NCBI GenBank assembly: GCA_964611575.1
Contig: CAZTAJ010000186.1
Span: 1 to 6,247, forward strand
Origin: CAITUY01 sp964611575
Lineage (GTDB): Bacteria; Verrucomicrobiota; Kiritimatiellia; CAIKKV01; CAITUY01
Reading direction: 5' to 3'
DNA: 6,247 nt
Part shown: positions 5,882 through 6,247 of the stretch, one piece after another
Layout: each line of letters starts with the position of its first letter
How positions within the stretch are numbered: the first letter of the stretch is position 1
Notes under the pieces: generated by a model
Seen by the model: only the letters and a program-made list of their open reading frames with translations
Told to the model about the DNA's origin: nothing
The model's database searches: none
Program-made: the position numbers and the translations under genes

Positions 5882-6247
5882 TCACAGAACGGTCTCCAGG
5901 TCTCCGATCAAATCCTGCACGTCCTCGATGCCGATCGACAACCGCAACAGACGGTCGTTGATCCCCAGCCTGTGGCGCGTTTCCGCATCCACGTCCGCAT
6001 GGGTCTGCACAGCGGGATAGGTGATCAACGATTCCACGCCGCCCAGGCTCTCCGCGAACAGGAAGATTGTTACACCCGACAGGATGTCCGGCACACGGGC
6101 CGGGTCATCGACCTCGAACGCGATCATGCCGCCCGTCCCGATCCCCTCGCGTTGGAGAATATCGCGGCCGGGGTGCCCCGGCAAGCCGGGGTAGTAGACA
6201 CGGCGCACGTGCGGATGGGCGCCGAGCCACCCGGCGATCCGGATCGC
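5882..6247 (-). CDS. Trans-sulfuration PLP enzyme, C-terminal part (cystathionine gamma-synthase/lyase family)
   Basis: Only the last 121 residues are in the window; the 5' part continues beyond base 6247. 'VYYPGLPGHPGRDI' (17-30 of the visible part), 'GTGGMIAFEV' (37-46) and 'FLFAESLGGVESLITYPAVQ' (62-81) followed by 'THADVD' place it in the Cys/Met-metabolism PLP family. 'LLRLSIGIEDVQDLIGDLE' (100-118) is the usual C-terminus. The 'ITYPAxQTH' wording is close to Bacillus MetI and differs from the 'SxPAxMTH' of many lyases, so a cystathionine gamma-synthase or O-acetylhomoserine-using enzyme is favoured; lyase activity is not excluded. The catalytic lysine is outside the window. The gene precedes cysK by 40 bases on the same strand, so the two are probably co-transcribed. 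Family assignment is firm, substrate uncertain. Confidence 0.88.
   Translation of the reverse strand, partial: AIRIAGWLGAHPHVRRVYYPGLPGHPGRDILQREGIGTGGMIAFEVDDPARVPDILSGVTIFLFAESLGGVESLITYPAVQTHADVDAETRHRLGINDRLLRLSIGIEDVQDLIGDLETVL

Noticed and set aside
4681..5961. A 426-residue plus-strand ORF antisense to cysK and the metI/metB-like gene
   Set aside because: It mirrors a clearly conserved CysK on the other strand, is rich in Arg, His and Ala, and shows no domain pattern; it is a by-product of high GC.

Overview
This window looks like a chromosomal sulfur-metabolism locus from a GC-rich, Gram-negative-type bacterium. The carboxypeptidase-regulatory-like repeat protein, with its C-terminal 'LQTTASF...RFWRI' tail, resembles secreted proteins common in the Planctomycetes-Verrucomicrobia-Kiritimatiellota (PVC) group. 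That taxonomic guess is an inference and is only moderately supported.

Layout. (1) 1-1420: a short leader with a possible sigma70-type promoter, then a secreted protein with three tandem beta-sandwich repeats, apparently unrelated to the rest. (2) 1421-1632: a non-coding stretch holding a perfect 12-base direct repeat at 15-base spacing, a candidate operator. (3) 1633-4346: a tight plus-strand operon of an Rrf2-family regulator with an IscR-like cysteine triad, an O-acetylhomoserine sulfhydrylase (MetY), a ThiS-like sulfur carrier ending in Gly-Gly-Gly, and a ThiF/MoeB/HesA-type adenylyltransferase. metY and thiS overlap by ATGA, and thiS and thiF are 4 bases apart. (4) 4377-4595: a ~219-base imperfect palindrome with related ends, resembling a MITE. 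(5) 4590-4802: a small minus-strand ORF whose stop codon lies in the element's terminal repeat. (6) 4882-6247: a minus-strand pair, an upstream MetI/MetB-like trans-sulfuration enzyme (cut by the window edge) followed by cysteine synthase CysK. It converges on the plus-strand operon.

How the genes may work together. The metY-thiS-thiF arrangement resembles the protein-thiocarboxylate route to homocysteine known from Wolinella succinogenes (HcyS/HcyF/HcyD/MetY). ThiF would adenylate the carrier's C-terminal glycine, sulfide would convert it to a thiocarboxylate, and MetY would use that to sulfhydrylate O-acetylhomoserine. The carrier here already ends in GGG, so no C-terminal trimming is needed. 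No HcyD-type metalloprotease is present in the window, so the release step is unexplained. The convergent cysK and metI/metB-like genes make cysteine and cystathionine or homocysteine by conventional PLP chemistry. The Rrf2 protein is the obvious candidate regulator of sulfur or cysteine status. The most interesting item is this compact Rrf2-MetY-ThiS-ThiF unit. The second is the palindromic element between the convergent operons.
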